From CAIXZV01 sp963697365 (lineage in GTDB: Bacteria > Chloroflexota > Limnocylindria > Limnocylindrales > CSP1-4), in contig CAVONT010000013.1 in assembly GCA_963697365.1 (NCBI GenBank), forward strand, positions 56,320 through 120,319: DNA of 64,000 nucleotides. Direction: 5' to 3'. Below the pieces are notes generated by a model that saw only the letters and a list, made by a program, of their open reading frames with translations, was not told the DNA's origin and did no database searches. The first letter of the stretch is position 1; each line of letters opens with the position of its first letter. A program made the position numbers and the translations under genes. Positions 36,695-44,644 of the stretch are shown here, one piece after another.

Positions 36695-37387
36695 CTACCG
36701 GAGCGTGCGAGCGCTCGCGACGTTCGAGTAGGGCGACGTCCCGAGATCGTTGGCGGCCCGGACCCGGTATGAGTACGTCGTTCTGGGCGAGAGCTTCGCG
36801 TCCGTGAACGTGGTCGCGCTGCCGGCGAGCGTCGCCGCGAGCGCGAACTTCGTGCACCCGGCACCTTTGCAGCGTTCGACCCGGACCGACGACTGGTCTG
36901 TGGTCGCGTTCGTCCAGGCCAGGGCGATCGACGTCCTCGACACCGCCGTCGCCGTGAGGCTCGTCGGGGCGCCCGGGGCGGTGCGCGCCGCCACGTCGAT
37001 CTGGACGCTCCGGGACGGGCCGGCCAGGCCGAAGGTGTCCGTCACGACGAGGCTGGCGAAGTACGTGCCCGGCGTCGAGTACGTGTGCGTGGTCACGATC
37101 CCGGTGCCGGTGGTTCCATCGCCGAACGTCCAGTCCCACGTCACGATGGGGTTCGGGCCAAGCGATCCACTGCCGTCGAACGTGACGACCAGCGGGGCCG
37201 TGCCGCTCGTCGGGGTGGCGGTGAAGATCCCAACCGGCTCGATCGGCCCGAAATCGAAGGCCACGGTGGTGCCAACGGTGCTCCCGAGGATCGCCGTCGC
37301 GGCCCCCGCGGCGATCAGCATCCGCCGCCAGCGACGCGTCGTCGGAACGCCTGCTGCCTGGATCCGTGTCATGAAGCTCACGCGCAT
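36695..37387 (-). CDS. Secreted PKD and fibronectin type III protein
   Basis: ATG 37387 lies eight bases after GGGGAAC-like purine-rich sequence. The 230-aa protein has a basic N terminus and signal segment (MLIAAGAATAILGSTVGTTV). A PKD domain follows (TSGTAPLVVTFDGSGSLG, WDWTFGDGTTG, HTYSTPGTYFASLVVTD), and then a fibronectin type III domain (APTSLTATAVSRTSIALAWT through TYSYRVRAANDLGTSPYS). No catalytic domain is visible. It is probably a cell-surface or secreted adhesion module. The 288-base gap between it and the RecQ start at 36406 holds only short repeats of CGACCGATCCG. Confidence 0.8.
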   Translation of the reverse strand: MRVSFMTRIQAAGVPTTRRWRRMLIAAGAATAILGSTVGTTVAFDFGPIEPVGIFTATPTSGTAPLVVTFDGSGSLGPNPIVTWDWTFGDGTTGTGIVTTHTYSTPGTYFASLVVTDTFGLAGPSRSVQIDVAARTAPGAPTSLTATAVSRTSIALAWTNATTDQSSVRVERCKGAGCTKFALAATLAGSATTFTDAKLSPRTTYSYRVRAANDLGTSPYSNVASARTLR

Positions 37388-37634
37388 CACCCCGTCGTTC
37401 CCCTTCTCCCGAGCGCTGGATCGGCGCAGGGTATCCCACCCGGGCACCACCGCCCGCCAGCATCCGATACGTGTGTTCTGCCGCGCGGTTTCGAGCGCAT
37501 GAGATTGCAGACCGACCGATGGATCGCCCGGCGCGCTAGATGCGGATCCACCGCCAGACCGCACCCTTCACAACCAAGACGCCGAGCACCTAGCATGAGC
37601 GGCGTCCCAGCCGCCGTCGTCCCAGGAGCCTGCC

Positions 37635-38189
37635 ATGACCACCCTGCCCGACCGCCCCAACACCGCCCTGCTCGTGATCGACGTCCAGAACGGCGTCGTG
37701 GCCGAGTGCTACCAGCGCGACGAGGTCGTGGCACGGATCCGCACCCTCGTGGAGCGGGCCCGCGCCGAGGGTGCCCCCGTGATCTGGGTCGCCGACAACG
37801 CCGAAGGCCGCGAGATCGGCAGCGAACCCTGGCAGATCGTCCCCGAGCTGCCGCGCGACGCCGCTGACCCCCTGATCGACAAGGAGTACGGCGACGCCTT
37901 TGAGAACACCGACCTCGAGGAGGTCCTCGCGCGCGCCGGCATCGGGCGGCTCGTGGTGGCGGGCGCCCAGACCGATGCCTGCATCCGGTCCACCATCCAC
38001 GGCGCCTTCACCCGCGGCTACGACGTCACGCTGGTCGGCGATGCCCACACAACCGAGGACTTCACGCAGTGGGGCATGCCGGATCCGGCGGCGGTGATCG
38101 CGATGACCAACATCTCGTGGCGCTACCACACCGGCCCGGGGCGCACAGCGGCCGTGGTGGACACCGCGGAGGCCAGCTTCCGCGGCTGA
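37635..38189 (+). CDS. Isochorismatase-family cysteine hydrolase
   Basis: The 184-aa protein has the family triad: Asp in ALLVIDVQNGVV, Lys in LIDKEYGDAFENTD, and Cys in VVAGAQTDACIRSTIHGAF. GDAHTTED is the usual acidic turn. A GGAG ribosome site precedes ATG 37635. Relatives hydrolyse nicotinamide, carbamates or isochorismate. The substrate is not decided by sequence. Confidence 0.92.
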   Translation: MTTLPDRPNTALLVIDVQNGVVAECYQRDEVVARIRTLVERARAEGAPVIWVADNAEGREIGSEPWQIVPELPRDAADPLIDKEYGDAFENTDLEEVLARAGIGRLVVAGAQTDACIRSTIHGAFTRGYDVTLVGDAHTTEDFTQWGMPDPAAVIAMTNISWRYHTGPGRTAAVVDTAEASFRG

Positions 38190-38206
38190 TCGCACCATCC
38201 CCACTC

Positions 38207-38345
38207 TGTGCGCTGAGTGCAAGCACTGGGCGGTCCCGGCGCCACTCTTGCGCTGAGCGCATCACCTGCACGGTGGAACGGGTCCCAGCTGCCCACCGTG
38301 TGCGCTCGCCGCACATCCAGCGCTGCCGCCACCCAGTGCGTACGG
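38207..38345 (-). repeat. 139-bp MITE-like element, family D copy 2 (inverted)
   Basis: The reverse complement matches 22174-22312 over its full length with many substitutions but no required gaps. The best blocks are GTACGCACTGGG and GACCGCCCAGTGCTT at the two ends, and CAGCGC, GGATGT and CGCAAGAG inside. The rest of the gap between the isochorismatase and the reductase holds only the GAGGAGG-like ribosome site for 38466. Confidence 0.6.
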
Positions 38346-38465
38346 ACAGCGCAAGGAGCCTCACGCAGCCCAGTGTCTGCGGACGCGTTTGGACACCTCC
38401 AGGTGGCGCCACGACGCCCGCTCGGGCGGCTGTATTGTCGACGCCGTACCTGAGGAGGACGGCGG

Positions 38466-39029
38466 ATGCGCAGCGTGACCTATGCCATGGGCGTCTCGCT
38501 CGACGGCTACATCGTCGGGCCGGACGGCGGCTTCGACTGGACGACGCCGGACGCGGACGTCTTCCGCTTCTGGATCGAGGAGATCCGGGCGGTCGGCGTC
38601 CACGTCATGGGACGGCGGCTGTACGAGACGATGCTGTACTGGGAGACCGCCGAGCAGGACCAGACGCTCGACGACGCGGAGCTCGAGTGGACCGCACTGT
38701 GGAAGCCGCTCCCGAAGGTGGTGTTCTCCACCACGCTGTCGGCGGTGGAGGGCAATGCCCGCCTGGCGTCGGGCGGCCTCGCGGAGGAGATCGGGCGGCT
38801 GCGGGCCGAGCCCGGGGAGGGTGAGATCGCGATCGGCGGCGCGACGCTGGCGGCCGAGGCTGCTGCGCTGGACTTGATCGACGAGTACCGGGCCATCGTC
38901 CACCCGGTGCTGGTCGGCGGTGGCATCCCGTTCTTTCCCCGGCGGGAGCGCCGTGTGGACCTCGAGCTCGTCGAGACCCGCACCTTCAGCTCGAAGTTCG
39001 TCTACCTCCGTTACCGCGTGGCGCGCTGA
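38466..39029 (+). CDS. Dihydrofolate-reductase-family protein (RibD C-terminal type)
   Basis: ATG 38466 follows GAGGAGGACGG. The 187-aa protein opens MRSVTYAMGVSLDGYIVGPD and has VHVMGRRLYETMLYWE, the NADPH-binding EIAIGGATLAAEAAALDLID and VHPVLVGGGIPFFPR. This is the YyaP/YwjB-like RibD_C family of putative reductases. The cofactor is likely NADPH, and the substrate is unknown. It stands alone. Confidence 0.9.
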   Translation: MRSVTYAMGVSLDGYIVGPDGGFDWTTPDADVFRFWIEEIRAVGVHVMGRRLYETMLYWETAEQDQTLDDAELEWTALWKPLPKVVFSTTLSAVEGNARLASGGLAEEIGRLRAEPGEGEIAIGGATLAAEAAALDLIDEYRAIVHPVLVGGGIPFFPRRERRVDLELVETRTFSSKFVYLRYRVAR

Positions 39030-39089
39030 CCGCACGGATTCGCTCACGAGCACGCCCGGGCCGCTCCACGCCAGGCCGCCTATGGCCGC

Positions 39090-39206
39090 GTGAGTCGCCA
39101 GCGCATCAATCCGGACCGGGCCCCGCACGACCGGGCGGCGAAGGTCGCGTTCCGCCGCGCGGTCACGCTGGCACGGCCGCAGTTTGAGTCGCTGGCGCCT
39201 CGACCG
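39090..39206. repeat. 117-bp intergenic repeat, family A copy 2
   Basis: Ungapped match to 2469-2585. Here too the segment is bounded by two TGAGTCGC copies (39091 and 39185). It sits at the 3' end of the kinase-like gene on the minus strand and just downstream of the dihydrofolate-reductase-like gene. Confidence 0.6.
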
Positions 39207-39215
39207 GCTGTCGAC

Positions 39216-40606
39216 TCAGGCGCGGCGCGGCACCGAGGCGGCAAGTCCGTCGTCCAGCCACGCGAGCGCCCACCGCGCGAACGACGCCCCGGCCCCCGCG
39301 AGCACCGCGTCCGAGCCGGGCTCGAGCGAGGCGACGATCCGCCGGTAGCTCTCGACCTGGTGCAGCGCGCCGACCACCAGGGCGAGGCGCGCTGCCTCCT
39401 CGAGGACGGCCCGCGGGGCAGCGTCGGCCCAGCAGTCGAGCCATGCGTCGAGCATCGACCGGCGGGCGGCCAGGATCGGTCGAGGCGGTTGAGCCAAGTG
39501 GCGAGGTCCGTGAACGGATGGCCCAAAGCCGCGTCCGACCAGTCGATGACCACGACCCTGTCACCGTCCCGGAAGACATTCCCGGGGTGGAAGTCGCCGT
39601 GGATCACCGTCGGTCCCGGGCCGAGCGAGGCCAGCGCGGCACACGCGTCCGCCAGCCGAGGAGCCGCGGCCCGGAACCTCGGGCCGATGTCCTCCGGGAA
39701 GGTGGCGACGTACTCGTTGTCGAGCAGCGCGGGCAGGGCCGCTGCGAGGGCGGCGGGCCCCCGGTCCTCCAGCGCGATGCCGTCGAGGCCGCCCGTGGTC
39801 GCCTGCTGGATCGCTGCCAGCGCGCCCAGCGATGCCTGCCATACCTCGAGCGGCTGCTCGCCCACGAACGTCCCGCCGGCGTCGCGCATGAGCAGCCAGC
39901 CCTCGGCTAGATCGGTGGCAATCACCGCTGGGACAGTGCCCGGGACCGCGTGGTGGAGCGCCAGGGTGGTGGCAGGCTCGATGTCGAAGACGCGCGCGCA
40001 AGCCTTCAGGAACACGGCGCCATTGCTGGTCTCGGCGCGCAGCATCGCGGAGAGCGTCCAGAGCTGGGTGAGCGTGGGCTCCGCCACCGCGGGGGTGCCG
40101 GCAAGCTCCAGCTGGCGAAGCATCCAACTGCGGGCCCTCGCCTCGAACCCGGGGTGCTCCCACCGCTGGCGACGCGGGTCGACGACGCCCGTGACCAGCT
40201 CGTCCAGCCAGCGTCGGATGCCGGGACCGATTGCGGGGCCGTCCCTCAGCGCTGTGAGCCGGGGGTCGCCAGCCGGGACCCATCCTGCGCCGCCGGGACC
40301 GCCGCCAGGACCGGGAGCCGCGATGGACGCCGCCATGGACGTCGCAACTGGCTCCACGATCACGAGGACGTCCGTCGCCTCGCCCGTTGCATGCTCGCCG
40401 CACTCGAGGATGCGCAGGATCGGGTGGGCTTCGCCAAGGAAGCCGGCGACGAGGGCCGCGATCGGCTGGGGCGACTCGCTCTCCCCGAGCATGCCCAGCA
40501 CTGGCAGCCGGAGCGTGCCGCCGGGCGCGGTCTCGACAAGTACGGCCTTCTGCCGCTCGTCGCAGGCCAGGAGGTGCGCGGGTCGCAGGGTCGGGACGTC
40601 TGCCAT
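39216..40606 (-). pseudogene. Phosphotransferase-family kinase-like protein (APH fold), one frameshift
   Basis: From ATG 40606 the protein starts MADVPTLRPAHLLACDERQ. After an N-terminal nudix-like or accessory region it has the APH features: AVFLKACARVFDIEPATTLA, GWLLMRDAGG, the catalytic loop TVIHGDFHPGNVF, and VVVIDWSDAALGHPFTDLAT. An extra base near 39485 shifts the frame. The final 90 residues (PILAARRSMLDAWLDCWADA ... GASFARWALAWLDDGL) continue in the next frame. It probably phosphorylates a small molecule such as a sugar or aminoglycoside-like compound. The catalytic part is intact. Confidence 0.82.
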
Positions 40607-40727
40607 GGATTGCCTGCCTGCGTGCCGCACGGTCGCAGTCCACGATGGCTGAACGCGGCGGCGTGGTCCGTACTCTAGCCGCCCTCGCGACAGGCGACAC
40701 TCGTGATGGGGCGTGCCTCAGCCGGCG

Positions 40728-41165
40728 CTACGCCGGGTGTGTCCGGCGGCCACGGCGACCTTCAGCGCCTGGCGCTCCGGATGCGGCGATCTGCGCGACC
40801 CGCTGGTGCGACACCTCGAGCAGGCGGCCGGCATCCCGATTGGTGAGCCCCACCTGCGCCAGGGAGGCAACAGCCCGGCGCATCGCCGCCGAGGCCGCGG
40901 CCTGCGCGCGTTCGGCGTCGGCCTTGCGGGCGAGCGCCTCCTCGACATCGGCTCGCGCCTCCGCCGGCGGCTCGCATCGGACCTCGATGACAATCGATGA
41001 CGGGGGCACCTGCAGCAACATCGCAAGGGCATCGCGGACCATCGGCTCGACCGCGTCCAGGGACCGGGCCTGCGTGAACACGCCCGGCAGGGATGGAACC
41101 TCCACCGCCCACCAGCGGCCCGACCGCCGCGCCACCGCAACGAGCGGGTCAGCCAGCCCTGTCAT
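40728..41165 (-). CDS. hicB: HicB-family antitoxin
   Basis: From ATG 41165 the 145-aa protein has the partial RNase-H-like HicB fold (LVAVARRSGRWWAVEVPSLP, TQARSLDAVEPMVRDALAML). It then has a C-terminal helix-rich part containing a DNA-binding-like segment (VGLTNRDAGRLLEVSHQRVA). Its start overlaps the hicA stop (ATGA). It should neutralise HicA and repress the operon. Confidence 0.85.
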   Translation of the reverse strand: MTGLADPLVAVARRSGRWWAVEVPSLPGVFTQARSLDAVEPMVRDALAMLLQVPPSSIVIEVRCEPPAEARADVEEALARKADAERAQAAASAAMRRAVASLAQVGLTNRDAGRLLEVSHQRVAQIAASGAPGAEGRRGRRTHPA

Positions 41166-41373
41166 CGCCACCACCCCTTCCCGAGCTCACCTTCGAGCAC
41201 CCGCCTGATCCCGAGGGCTGTCAGGTCGTTGACCTCGGCGTGTCGGGGGATGACCACCTCGGTCGCGCCACACCCCAGACCTCGTGCCTTCCACCCTGGC
41301 GGACCAGCGCCCACTCGACGCCATGGCGTCTGGCCGTCCGGCCGATCTCGCGCAGCAACGTGCCGCGCCTCAC
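41162..41373 (-). pseudogene. hicA: HicA-type mRNA interferase toxin, one frameshift
   Basis: Read from GTG 41373: VRRGTLLREIGRTARRHGVE, then WALVRQGGRHEVWGV with the catalytic His in the GRH motif. An extra base near 41260 shifts the frame. The rest reads TEVVIPRHAEVNDLTALGIR and ends LEGELGKGWWR. The 69-aa repaired product is a standard HicA double-stranded-RNA-binding-fold ribonuclease. It overlaps hicB by four bases. A promoter-like TTGACA/TAGAAC pair with a 17-base spacer lies immediately upstream. Confidence 0.78.
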
Positions 41374-41374
41374 G

Positions 41375-41403
41375 GTTCTACCTCGCTAGCCAGTTGTTGT
41401 CAA
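41375..41403 (-). promoter_or_regulatory. Candidate sigma-70-type promoter for hicAB
   Basis: On the minus strand TTGACA (41403-41398) and TAGAAC (41380-41375) are separated by 17 bases. The -10 box ends one base before the annotated GTG, so either the transcript is leaderless with a slightly later start or the real start codon is downstream. Confidence 0.5.
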
Positions 41404-41435
41404 CAGCGCTTGAATCTTGCGCCACGCGAGGATGC

Positions 41436-41681
41436 GAGGCGGGATGGCGACGATGGCAGGAGCCGCTTATGCGCGGCTTACGCGGAACCTGGGTCCCGCC
41501 CACGCCGGCAGGGCGCCCCAACAGTGTGGGATCCGGCCACTCGCCCTCTAGGCTCACCCCCAGAATCGACAGATCGGCCGTCGAGCCCAGCGTGGAAGTC
41601 CGGCGAACGCCACATTGTTGGGGGATTCGACGGCCAGGCGCTGATCCATCCGAGGCCGTCAGCGGGGCGCAGCCTCGTCGT
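41436..41681. repeat. 246-bp duplicated spacer, family B copy 1
   Basis: It aligns to 44645-44890 over the same length. Long shared blocks include GGCGGGATGGCGACGATG, GCGCCCCAACAGTGTGGGAT, CCGGCCACTCGCCCTC, AGGCTCACCCCCAG and CTGATCCATGCGAG-like ends. The left part contains a phased repeat. The rest of the gap to 41885 has no convincing gene. A minus-strand frame ending DDEAAPR at 41659 resembles the C terminus of the antitoxin at 44867 and may be its remnant. Confidence 0.8.
41465..41484. promoter_or_regulatory. Phased direct repeat upstream of hicAB
   Basis: GCTTATG at 41465 and GCTTACG at 41476 give the 11-bp period. The site is 92 bases upstream of the hicA start and lies inside spacer copy B1. 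Confidence 0.55.
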
Positions 41682-41885
41682 CCACCGCCACCTCAACACC
41701 CGCACCATCGAACCATCGCGACCTGATCTCGCGGGGCTCGTCATGGTCGGAGGGCCGCTCCTCGTCAGGATCGTCGTACACAACGCCTCGTGGATGGCAG
41801 GCCTGCTGCGCAAGTGCGCGATGAGCAACAGGGCCTACCCTGCTCGTCCCTCTCGCCGCCCACCCGCCGGTGGAGTCGAGCACCG

Positions 41886-42149
41886 TTGCCCACCCTGCTT
41901 GAGGTCTCCGGATTCGTCTTCTACATGGTCATGTTCGACTGCCGGGAGCCCCGCCATGTGCACGTGTCACGCGGTGGGGACCGGCGCGCATCGGCGAAGT
42001 TCTGGATCGATCCTGTGCGGCTCGAATCGGCCGGTCGCTACAATGACCACGACCTCGCGAGGATGTCGAGGCTGATCGTGGAGCACCAGGCACTGCTCGT
42101 CCGGCGATGGGATGAGGAGTGCGAGCGGGCCAAGGAGGCCGGGCGATGA
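41886..42149 (+). CDS. DUF4160 protein, toxin-antitoxin-like partner 1
   Basis: TTG 41886 starts an 87-aa protein reading PTLLEVSGFVFYMVMFDCRE, PRHVHVSRGGDRRASAKFWI and MSRLIVEHQALLVRRWDEEC. This is the DUF4160 pattern, with the conserved His pair after Glu-Pro. The stop overlaps the start of a DUF2442 gene by four bases (ATGA). DUF4160/DUF2442 pairs are widely predicted to be toxin-antitoxin-like. It is the only pair of this island on the plus strand. Confidence 0.8.
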   Translation: MPTLLEVSGFVFYMVMFDCREPRHVHVSRGGDRRASAKFWIDPVRLESAGRYNDHDLARMSRLIVEHQALLVRRWDEECERAKEAGR

Positions 42150-42403
42150 TCCAGCCGGCTGTCGTACGTGCCGTTCGCGTTTCGGACGACCTGATCACCA
42201 TGTCGCTCGAGGACGGACGAGAGCTGTCCGCGCCCACGGCCTGGTCGCAGCGACTCAGCAGCGCCAGCGCAGAAGCTCGTGAGCACGTCGTCATCGACGA
42301 GGACGGCATGGTCGTGGCGTGGCCGGATGTCGACGAGCACATCGGCGTGTGGACCCTGCTCGGCGTCTCCGAGGAGGACGTCTTCGCCGCCGCGGGCGGG
42401 TGA
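42146..42403 (+). CDS. DUF2442 protein, partner 2
   Basis: ATG 42146 gives an 85-aa protein: VVRAVRVSDDLITMSLEDGR, the DUF2442 opening, then ELSAPTAWSQRLSSASAEAR and WPDVDEHIGVWTLLGVSEED with the WPDVDE signature. It overlaps the DUF4160 gene. The fold resembles small antitoxins that bind their partner through a beta-sheet. Confidence 0.82.
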   Translation: MIQPAVVRAVRVSDDLITMSLEDGRELSAPTAWSQRLSSASAEAREHVVIDEDGMVVAWPDVDEHIGVWTLLGVSEEDVFAAAGG

Positions 42404-42540
42404 CATTGGGGCACGTTCGGAATCACTGAACGCATCGATACACCCGGTTGGCGTCGATCGACCAGCGCGTTCCAGCCCTTCGCGATCGGCGGACCGCTCA
42501 CGAACGATCCCGCCACCCAACGCCTACGGCGCGAACGACT

Positions 42541-42750
42541 TCAGGCGCTTCCGGTTGCCGCTGCCGGCTCTGCGTAACGGTCGAGCGTGGAGTAGCGATG
42601 TCGGGCCGGCCGACTCGATCTCGGCGACGACCGACTGGCTGACGTCATGGCCTCTGCCACACCGCCGGCGTACGTGATTGGGGATCGGCGTCCCGCAAGT
42701 CGATCCAGCGCGACGTCGCGGATCAGCCAGCGAGCTTCTTGGTACGGCAT
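42541..42750 (-). pseudogene. Degenerate BrnA-like antitoxin remnant
   Basis: A minus-strand frame overlaps the end of the BrnT remnant at the same place where a sound antitoxin (MPTKKPVADPD) overlaps the BrnT at 44349. Here the start reads MPYQEARWLIRDVALDR and soon loses likeness. The rest of 42404-42540 shows nothing recognisable. I regard the pair as broken. Confidence 0.35.
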
Positions 42751-43007
42751 GGCGTTCGAGCGGCGTTGCTCGCCGCGCGCTGACGATGCGTCATCCGGTC
42801 TCGCTCGACGAATACGACCATCGGGGAGTCACCGATATCCGAGCCAAGTGGTCGAGTCGTCGTGGTCTCCTTGTCGACGGTTGCGGACGAAGCACCCGGG
42901 TGAGAGCGTCCCCGAACACGGAGCTCGCCTCGGCGAAGGTCACGCCGTGCTTCCGAGCATTCGACGACGCCTTGGATGGATCCCGATTCGAACTCGAGGA
43001 TGTCCAT
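42723..43007 (-). pseudogene. brnT: BrnT toxin remnant with several frameshifts
   Basis: The start MDILEFE matches MDDIEFEWD of the intact BrnT at 44349, and pieces in other frames match too: the end is RRATPFERHAYQEAR-like, and an internal piece is MVVFVERD against VVVFVERRR. At least three single-base shifts separate the pieces. A phased repeat lies 44 bases upstream, as it does for the intact copy. It is a decayed or badly sequenced second copy of the BrnT module. Confidence 0.6.
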
Positions 43008-43050
43008 GCTCCGCCCCAGGCGAGGCGGGAGCATGAAGTTGCCAGGCGTC

Positions 43051-43069
43051 GCTTACGCGCCGCTTATCG
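43051..43069. promoter_or_regulatory. Phased direct repeat upstream of the BrnT remnant
   Basis: GCTTACG at 43051 and GCTTATC at 43062, period 11 bp, 44 bases before the remnant's start. The following 90 bases up to the DUF2442 gene show nothing else. Confidence 0.55.
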
Positions 43070-43162
43070 TCGACGAGGTCGAGGTGCTGTCGGGGTGATG
43101 GACTGTCCGCCTCACCCCGTTACGACGGCTGAAGTCTGCCTGGATCGTGAGCAGCGGACGCG

Positions 43163-43426
43163 CTACAGGCCGACGAGCTCGTCCAGGACGCGCTCGGGGA
43201 TCCCGAGGAGGTAGGCGACGCCGATGTCCTCGTCCACCTCCGGCCAGTGGATGCCGGTCCCCCGGTCCTCGATCACGTAGTCACTGCGCTGCCCCGGGGT
43301 TGCATCACGCAGGCGCGGGAACGCTGCGATCGGCGCGCTGATCTCGAAGCCGTTGGCGAGGACGACATAGAGGCGGTCCGCGTCGAACCGCACTCCTGTC
43401 GCGAAGACCTTCTCGTCAATGACCAC
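43163..43426 (-). CDS. DUF2442 protein of a second DUF4160/DUF2442 pair
   Basis: GTG 43426 follows GGAGC and overlaps the DUF4160 stop. The 87-aa product has GVRFDADRLYVVLANGFEIS and IHWPEVDEDIGVAYLLGIPE, the DUF2442 core with WPEVDED. The order DUF4160 then DUF2442 equals that at 41886-42403, though on the opposite strand. Confidence 0.82.
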   Translation of the reverse strand: MVIDEKVFATGVRFDADRLYVVLANGFEISAPIAAFPRLRDATPGQRSDYVIEDRGTGIHWPEVDEDIGVAYLLGIPERVLDELVGL

Positions 43427-43649
43427 AGAACGTGCTCCAGGCACCCATCAACGCGTCACGATGCTCCAGGACGATCGAAACGACCTCCCGTGTCCTTGCC
43501 GCAGTGTAGGACGACCGTTCAAGCCTCATGGGATGAAGCCAGACCTTGGCACTGCCGCCGTTCCCACGGGTATGGATGTGGGCCGGCTCGAAACAGTCCC
43601 CGGCCCGAAAGAAGAACTCGTAGCCCGCGACGCGGAGCACGGTCGGCAT
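43416..43649 (-). CDS. DUF4160 protein of the second pair
   Basis: From ATG 43649 the 77-aa protein is MPTVLRVAGYEFFFRAGDCF, then EPAHIHTRGNGGSAKVWLHP, then VVSIVLEHRDALMGAWSTFC. It has the Glu-Pro-x-His-x-His signature of DUF4160. It overlaps the DUF2442 start by eleven bases. Confidence 0.82.
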   Translation of the reverse strand: MPTVLRVAGYEFFFRAGDCFEPAHIHTRGNGGSAKVWLHPMRLERSSYTAARTREVVSIVLEHRDALMGAWSTFCGH

Positions 43650-43694
43650 GCGCACACCCAACTGCTGGGCGGGCAGTCGATGATGGCGAGACGC

Positions 43695-43713
43695 GCTTAT
43701 CTGCGGCTCACGT
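43695..43713. promoter_or_regulatory. Phased direct repeat upstream of the second DUF4160 gene
   Basis: GCTTATC at 43695 and GCTCACG at 43706, period 11 bp, 46 bases before the DUF4160 start. One mismatch in the second unit. Confidence 0.5.
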
Positions 43714-43784
43714 GCCGTGGCGCGCAGGGTGACGATCAGGCAGGCCGCCTCGGGCGGAGCACGGGCGCGGGCCGGCGCGAAGCC

Positions 43785-44027
43785 TCATCCGCGCGGCGTG
43801 GGGCCATCCCAGATGAGCGTTTCGGGCGCGATGTCCACGCCACCGGGCCAGACCAGCGTGCCGTAGGCGACGGCCACCTCGGCGAAGCGCCGGTCATCGG
43901 CGGCGATCGGGTCGAAGAGCGGGCCGCTGAGCAGGTCGGTGAGGTCGCGCTCGATGACGGCGCCGTCCGACAGCGTGAGGCGCACCGACCGGCCGGCCAG
44001 GGGCTGTGCAGCAACGATCTCGAGCAT
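43785..44027 (-). CDS. DUF2442 protein (short form)
   Basis: The 80-aa protein MLEIVAAQPLAGRSVRLTLS, VIERDLTDLLSGPLFDPIAA and TLVWPGGVDIAPETLIWD matches the short DUF2442 form found as the second gene of many small toxin-antitoxin-like pairs. It starts nine bases after the stop of the antitoxin at 44036 and probably belongs to the same operon as brnT. Confidence 0.82.
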   Translation of the reverse strand: MLEIVAAQPLAGRSVRLTLSDGAVIERDLTDLLSGPLFDPIAADDRRFAEVAVAYGTLVWPGGVDIAPETLIWDGPTPRG

Positions 44028-44035
44028 GGTGCTGG

Positions 44036-44374
44036 TCAGCCGTGGGCGCCCGCGTCGAGGAGCGGGGCCACCCCGACATCCTCATCCAGGTCCGGCCAGT
44101 TGATGGCGCGGCCGTCCTCGATGATCCGGAGGTTCGCTCGCGCGGCAGCAGAGCCAGCCTCGAGGCGCGGGAACCAGGCGATGGGAACGCGCAACTCGCG
44201 ACCGTCCACGAGGCTGACGATGAGCGTGGCGCCGCGTACTCGGGCTGCCCTGGCGCGCGGGGGCGGTGGCCGGCGGCCGCTTGTGTACCGCTCTGCATAG
44301 GGGTTGGGAACCGAGGCGCTGAAGTCATACTCCGGCGCGCAGTCGGGGTCAGCCACGGGCTTCTTGGTAGGCAT
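44036..44374 (-). CDS. BrnA-like N terminus fused to DUF2442
   Basis: From ATG 44374, overlapping the brnT end, the 112-aa protein has MPTKKPVADPDCAPEYDFSA, the YDF-type opening of antitoxins paired with BrnT. A Pro/Arg linker follows, and then a DUF2442 core (GATLIVSLVDGRELRVPIAW, INWPDLDEDVGVAPLL). It should be the antitoxin of the BrnT toxin upstream. The DUF2442 part links these two small-protein families. Confidence 0.75.
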   Translation of the reverse strand: MPTKKPVADPDCAPEYDFSASVPNPYAERYTSGRRPPPPRARAARVRGATLIVSLVDGRELRVPIAWFPRLEAGSAAARANLRIIEDGRAINWPDLDEDVGVAPLLDAGAHG

Positions 44375-44630
44375 GGCGTTCGAACGGCGTTGCTCGCCGC
44401 GCACTGATGATCCTGATGCGTCGTCGCTCGACAAAGACGACAACGAGCAGTCTACCCGCCGATGACAACCCGACGATCACGTCGCGAGGTTCCTGGTCGA
44501 CTTGCACTTGCCTGAGTACGCGACCCAGCCGATCGCCGAACACCGTGCTGGCTTCGCCGAATGCGACCCCGTGCTTGCGCCAGTTGGACAAGGCCTTCTC
44601 GGGATCCCACTCGAACTCGATGTCGTCCAT
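44349..44630 (-). CDS. brnT: BrnT-type ribonuclease toxin
   Basis: The 93-aa protein MDDIEFEWDPEKALSNWRKH, VAFGEASTVFGDRLGRVL and RLLVVVFVERRRIRIISARR with ATPFERHAYQEA has every BrnT hallmark, including the final Glu-Arg-His-x-Tyr. BrnT toxins have a RelE-like fold and cleave RNA. It overlaps the antitoxin gene by 26 bases. A phased repeat is 44 bases upstream. Confidence 0.92.
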   Translation of the reverse strand: MDDIEFEWDPEKALSNWRKHGVAFGEASTVFGDRLGRVLRQVQVDQEPRDVIVGLSSAGRLLVVVFVERRRIRIISARRATPFERHAYQEARG

Positions 44631-44644
44631 GGTCCGCCCCTGGG

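Noticed and set aside
34412..36772. 786-residue plus-strand frame opposite the RecQ-like gene
   Set aside because: Shadow of the helicase gene. Composition is His/Arg/Asp-heavy with no domain.
39080..39216. Extension of the kinase-like protein to 39080 in its first frame
   Set aside because: After 39485 the first frame turns Arg/Ser/Gly-rich, while the next frame continues a sensible helical end, so the gene ends at 39216.
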